Origin: Salvelinus alpinus
Lineage: Eukaryota; Chordata; Actinopteri; Salmoniformes; Salmonidae
NCBI RefSeq assembly: GCF_045679555.1
Contig: NC_092090.1
Span: 34,878,309-34,942,308 of the forward strand
Direction of reading: 5' to 3'
DNA length: 64,000 nucleotides
How positions within the stretch are numbered: the first letter of the stretch is position 1; every line of letters starts with the position of its first letter. Positions 62,410 to 64,000 of the stretch are shown piece after piece. The notes beneath the pieces are model-generated. The model saw only the letters and a list, made by a program, of their open reading frames with translations, was not told the origin of the DNA and did not search any database. Position numbers and translations under genes: made by a program.

Positions 62410-63300
62410 ATGAGTCCTATCGTATTCATAATGTGTGAGTATTTTCACAGTATTGATCAAGGTAAAGCATACTTATGGCCACATATTTTCCCCAATATTC
62501 AACCTGGTTGTACAAACTGTTATCTCTATTTGTTTCTAAATGCAGATTTACTGGTTAACTTGGCAGAGACAGGTACACTTACATAATGGAATTCTAAAAC
62601 ACAAATAGTAAAATCTGTAACTTTGTTACAGTACAGCTAATGTCTGAGAAGATTCATTCTAAACATTGGAACTTCTGAGACTTACATTTTTATTCATAAA
62701 TTGTATTTTTCACTCTTCAATGATGAAGCTAATATCTACCCAGCAAAGCTCTTTGGAGCTAGTACCCACATGAGAGAAGGAAGGACAGTCAATGTGAAGT
62801 GCAGCACTACAGGCACCAGAAAACCGTTAAGGAAGGTCTGTTTACCTTTGCAAGAATGGAAGTGGAATGAGAATAAGAGAGCTGGAGAAAGGTGAAGATA
62901 ACACCATTTTCACCATTAAGGATGTTAAACGAGAGGACTCAGCCATATACAGCTGTGTGTACAGCACATCATAGAAAAACTCAAACTCAGTCAAGTGAAC
63001 GCAACAATGTCAATCTAGCCATCATTCAGGTCTACAAGGAGGGAGAAGGTAGGACCTTCTTTGTGTTGTATATGGATGGATAATCAATTGTTAATACTGA
63101 CTATATGGCAACTTCTGCGTAAATACGTTACTGGAGATGTCTACCTGTTTTGTATTTCAGATGAGGTTCATCAAGAGGTCCATGAAGAGGCTGCACATGA
63201 TGTGAGACTGGTCAATGTAATCCGACTGATAAATTCAGTTGTTGTGGTTACACTTCTTTTGACTGTATTATATGTTAGTTACTACTGTCCAAACATATAA
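62410..63300 (+). pseudogene. Immunoglobulin-superfamily receptor B, single Ig domain, frameshifted
   Basis: Same architecture as A at its start: exon 1 62410-62434 (25 bases, MSPIVFIM), exon 2 62546-62572, Ig exon 62729-63048, transmembrane exon 63161-63300. The Ig exon needs one frame change between about 62,838 and 62,852 (before the CKNGSGMR segment) and another after the YSCVYS segment (62,949-62,990, next to an in-frame TAG) to reach the final IIQVYKEG part. The last exon encodes EVHQEVHEE, a transmembrane segment (INSVVVVTLLLTVLYVSYY) and stops after PNI, so the tail is almost absent and carries no motif. Arg residues precede the membrane segment. Pseudogene, or assembly errors. Confidence 0.6.
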
Positions 63301-63400
63301 TGATCTGTTTCCTGGATGACATACAGTACAGTCGTAACAACAACAGAATAGCAATACTATTTTCTTGATAATTCTTCCATGTAATCTACAGTAGGTCTTT

Positions 63401-63465
63401 AGGTCCATACCACAAATACACAAGGTAGAGAGAGTTACCTAATGTTTCAACAAAACTTTAACACC
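63401..63465 (+). promoter_or_regulatory. Conserved block upstream of receptor C
   Basis: Matches 57,134-57,202 (AGGTCCATACCACAAAT onward). Confidence 0.6.
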
Positions 63466-64000
63466 ATGATCATGTTCATCTTTATCCTGTGTGAGTATAT
63501 TTCAAACAATTAACCTATTTGATCATATTTGGGTGACAACATTTCCATTTGTTTCATGTTTTGCCATTTTTGCCACATGTATTTTCTTATCAAAGTTTCC
63601 TTGTCAAAAGAGGCCATAGCCCAAACAAAAGGTATGTCAAAATGTTTTCGTTTAGTTGTTATCCTTAAAGGACCAATCTGCAGTTGCTACGTCCGTTTCT
63701 TGACTCATAAATGAAGGTTATGTACCCATTCATTCTTGAAGAATATAACTTATAAATGCCTCATTAGCTTAGTTCAACTGTCCTACCCCATCAGAACCTA
63801 AAATGTAAGCTTGTTTTACTCCAATGTTTGTAAACAAAGTAAATGTAAGCATACACTGTATAGCCTCAAAACATGGTTAAAACTATAATATCAAGGATGG
63901 TCAGACCTTTCATCCATAGCTCTGTCTACAAATTTAAGAGTGTTTACATTTCTCCAAACCCATCCCTCAGCTTTTTACCAAAACTGTGGTGGGGACGACG
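63466..64000 (+). CDS. Immunoglobulin-superfamily receptor C, 5' part only
   Basis: Exon 1 63466-63490 (MIMFIFIL, 25 bases, GTGAGT donor) and exon 2 63596-63631 (36 bases, FSLSKEAIAQTK, GTATGT donor) match receptor A exons 1 and 2 in length, phase and sequence. The Ig exons would lie beyond the window edge. Positions 63,655-64,000 are an interspersed repeat inside its intron 2. A recent tandem duplicate of A. Confidence 0.65.
63655..64000 (+). repeat. Interspersed repeat, copy 2
   Basis: Plus-strand copy of the repeat at 25,380-25,665; runs to the window edge. Confidence 0.7.

Overview
The window is vertebrate, almost certainly salmonid, genomic DNA. It has split genes with GT-AG introns, a tRNA-derived SINE of the HpaI/SmaI salmonid type, several Tc1/mariner families, L2-like and other non-LTR elements, and long (GA)n and (GT)n microsatellites. 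Nothing in it looks prokaryotic. Species and chromosome cannot be read from the sequence.

Layout. Positions 1-30,600 are a gene-poor, repeat-built flank. It holds three or more kinds of LINE fragment, a 9.5-kb LTR-element insertion (6,433-15,931) with a 4-bp target duplication that has itself been invaded by an L2 LINE with an esterase-type ORF1, LTR-like pieces, MITEs, and a roughly 180-bp GA tract. Positions 31,012-40,002 (+) carry a complete six-exon neuronal nicotinic acetylcholine receptor beta subunit, chrnb4-like (530 aa). Positions 42,622-54,849 (+) carry a complete six-exon alpha subunit, chrna3 (575 aa). The two are head to tail, 2.6 kb apart, in the order and orientation of the vertebrate CHRNB4-CHRNA3 cluster. 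Their products are expected to co-assemble as the ganglionic alpha3beta4 cation channel. Introns 3 of both genes are loaded with Tc1-type transposons, one of which has a transposase frame broken by only one nonsense codon.

Positions 57,203-64,000 (+) hold a tandem group of three immunoglobulin-superfamily receptor genes that I could not assign to a named family. Gene A is full length: signal peptide, two Ig domains, a transmembrane segment, and a tail assembled from tiny phase-matched exons carrying tyrosine motifs. Gene B has one Ig domain and a short tail, and its Ig exon is frameshifted. Gene C begins at 63,466 and runs off the window. The CHRNA5 gene that lies tail to tail with CHRNA3 in mammals was not seen in the 9 kb downstream.

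The most unusual points are a 53-bp tandem duplication that doubles the last splice acceptor of the chrnb4-like gene, with predicted loss of M4 if the first copy is used; the tandemly duplicated tyrosine micro-exons of IgSF gene A, one of them with a dead acceptor; an alternative terminal exon for that gene; and the nested LTR/L2 structure.
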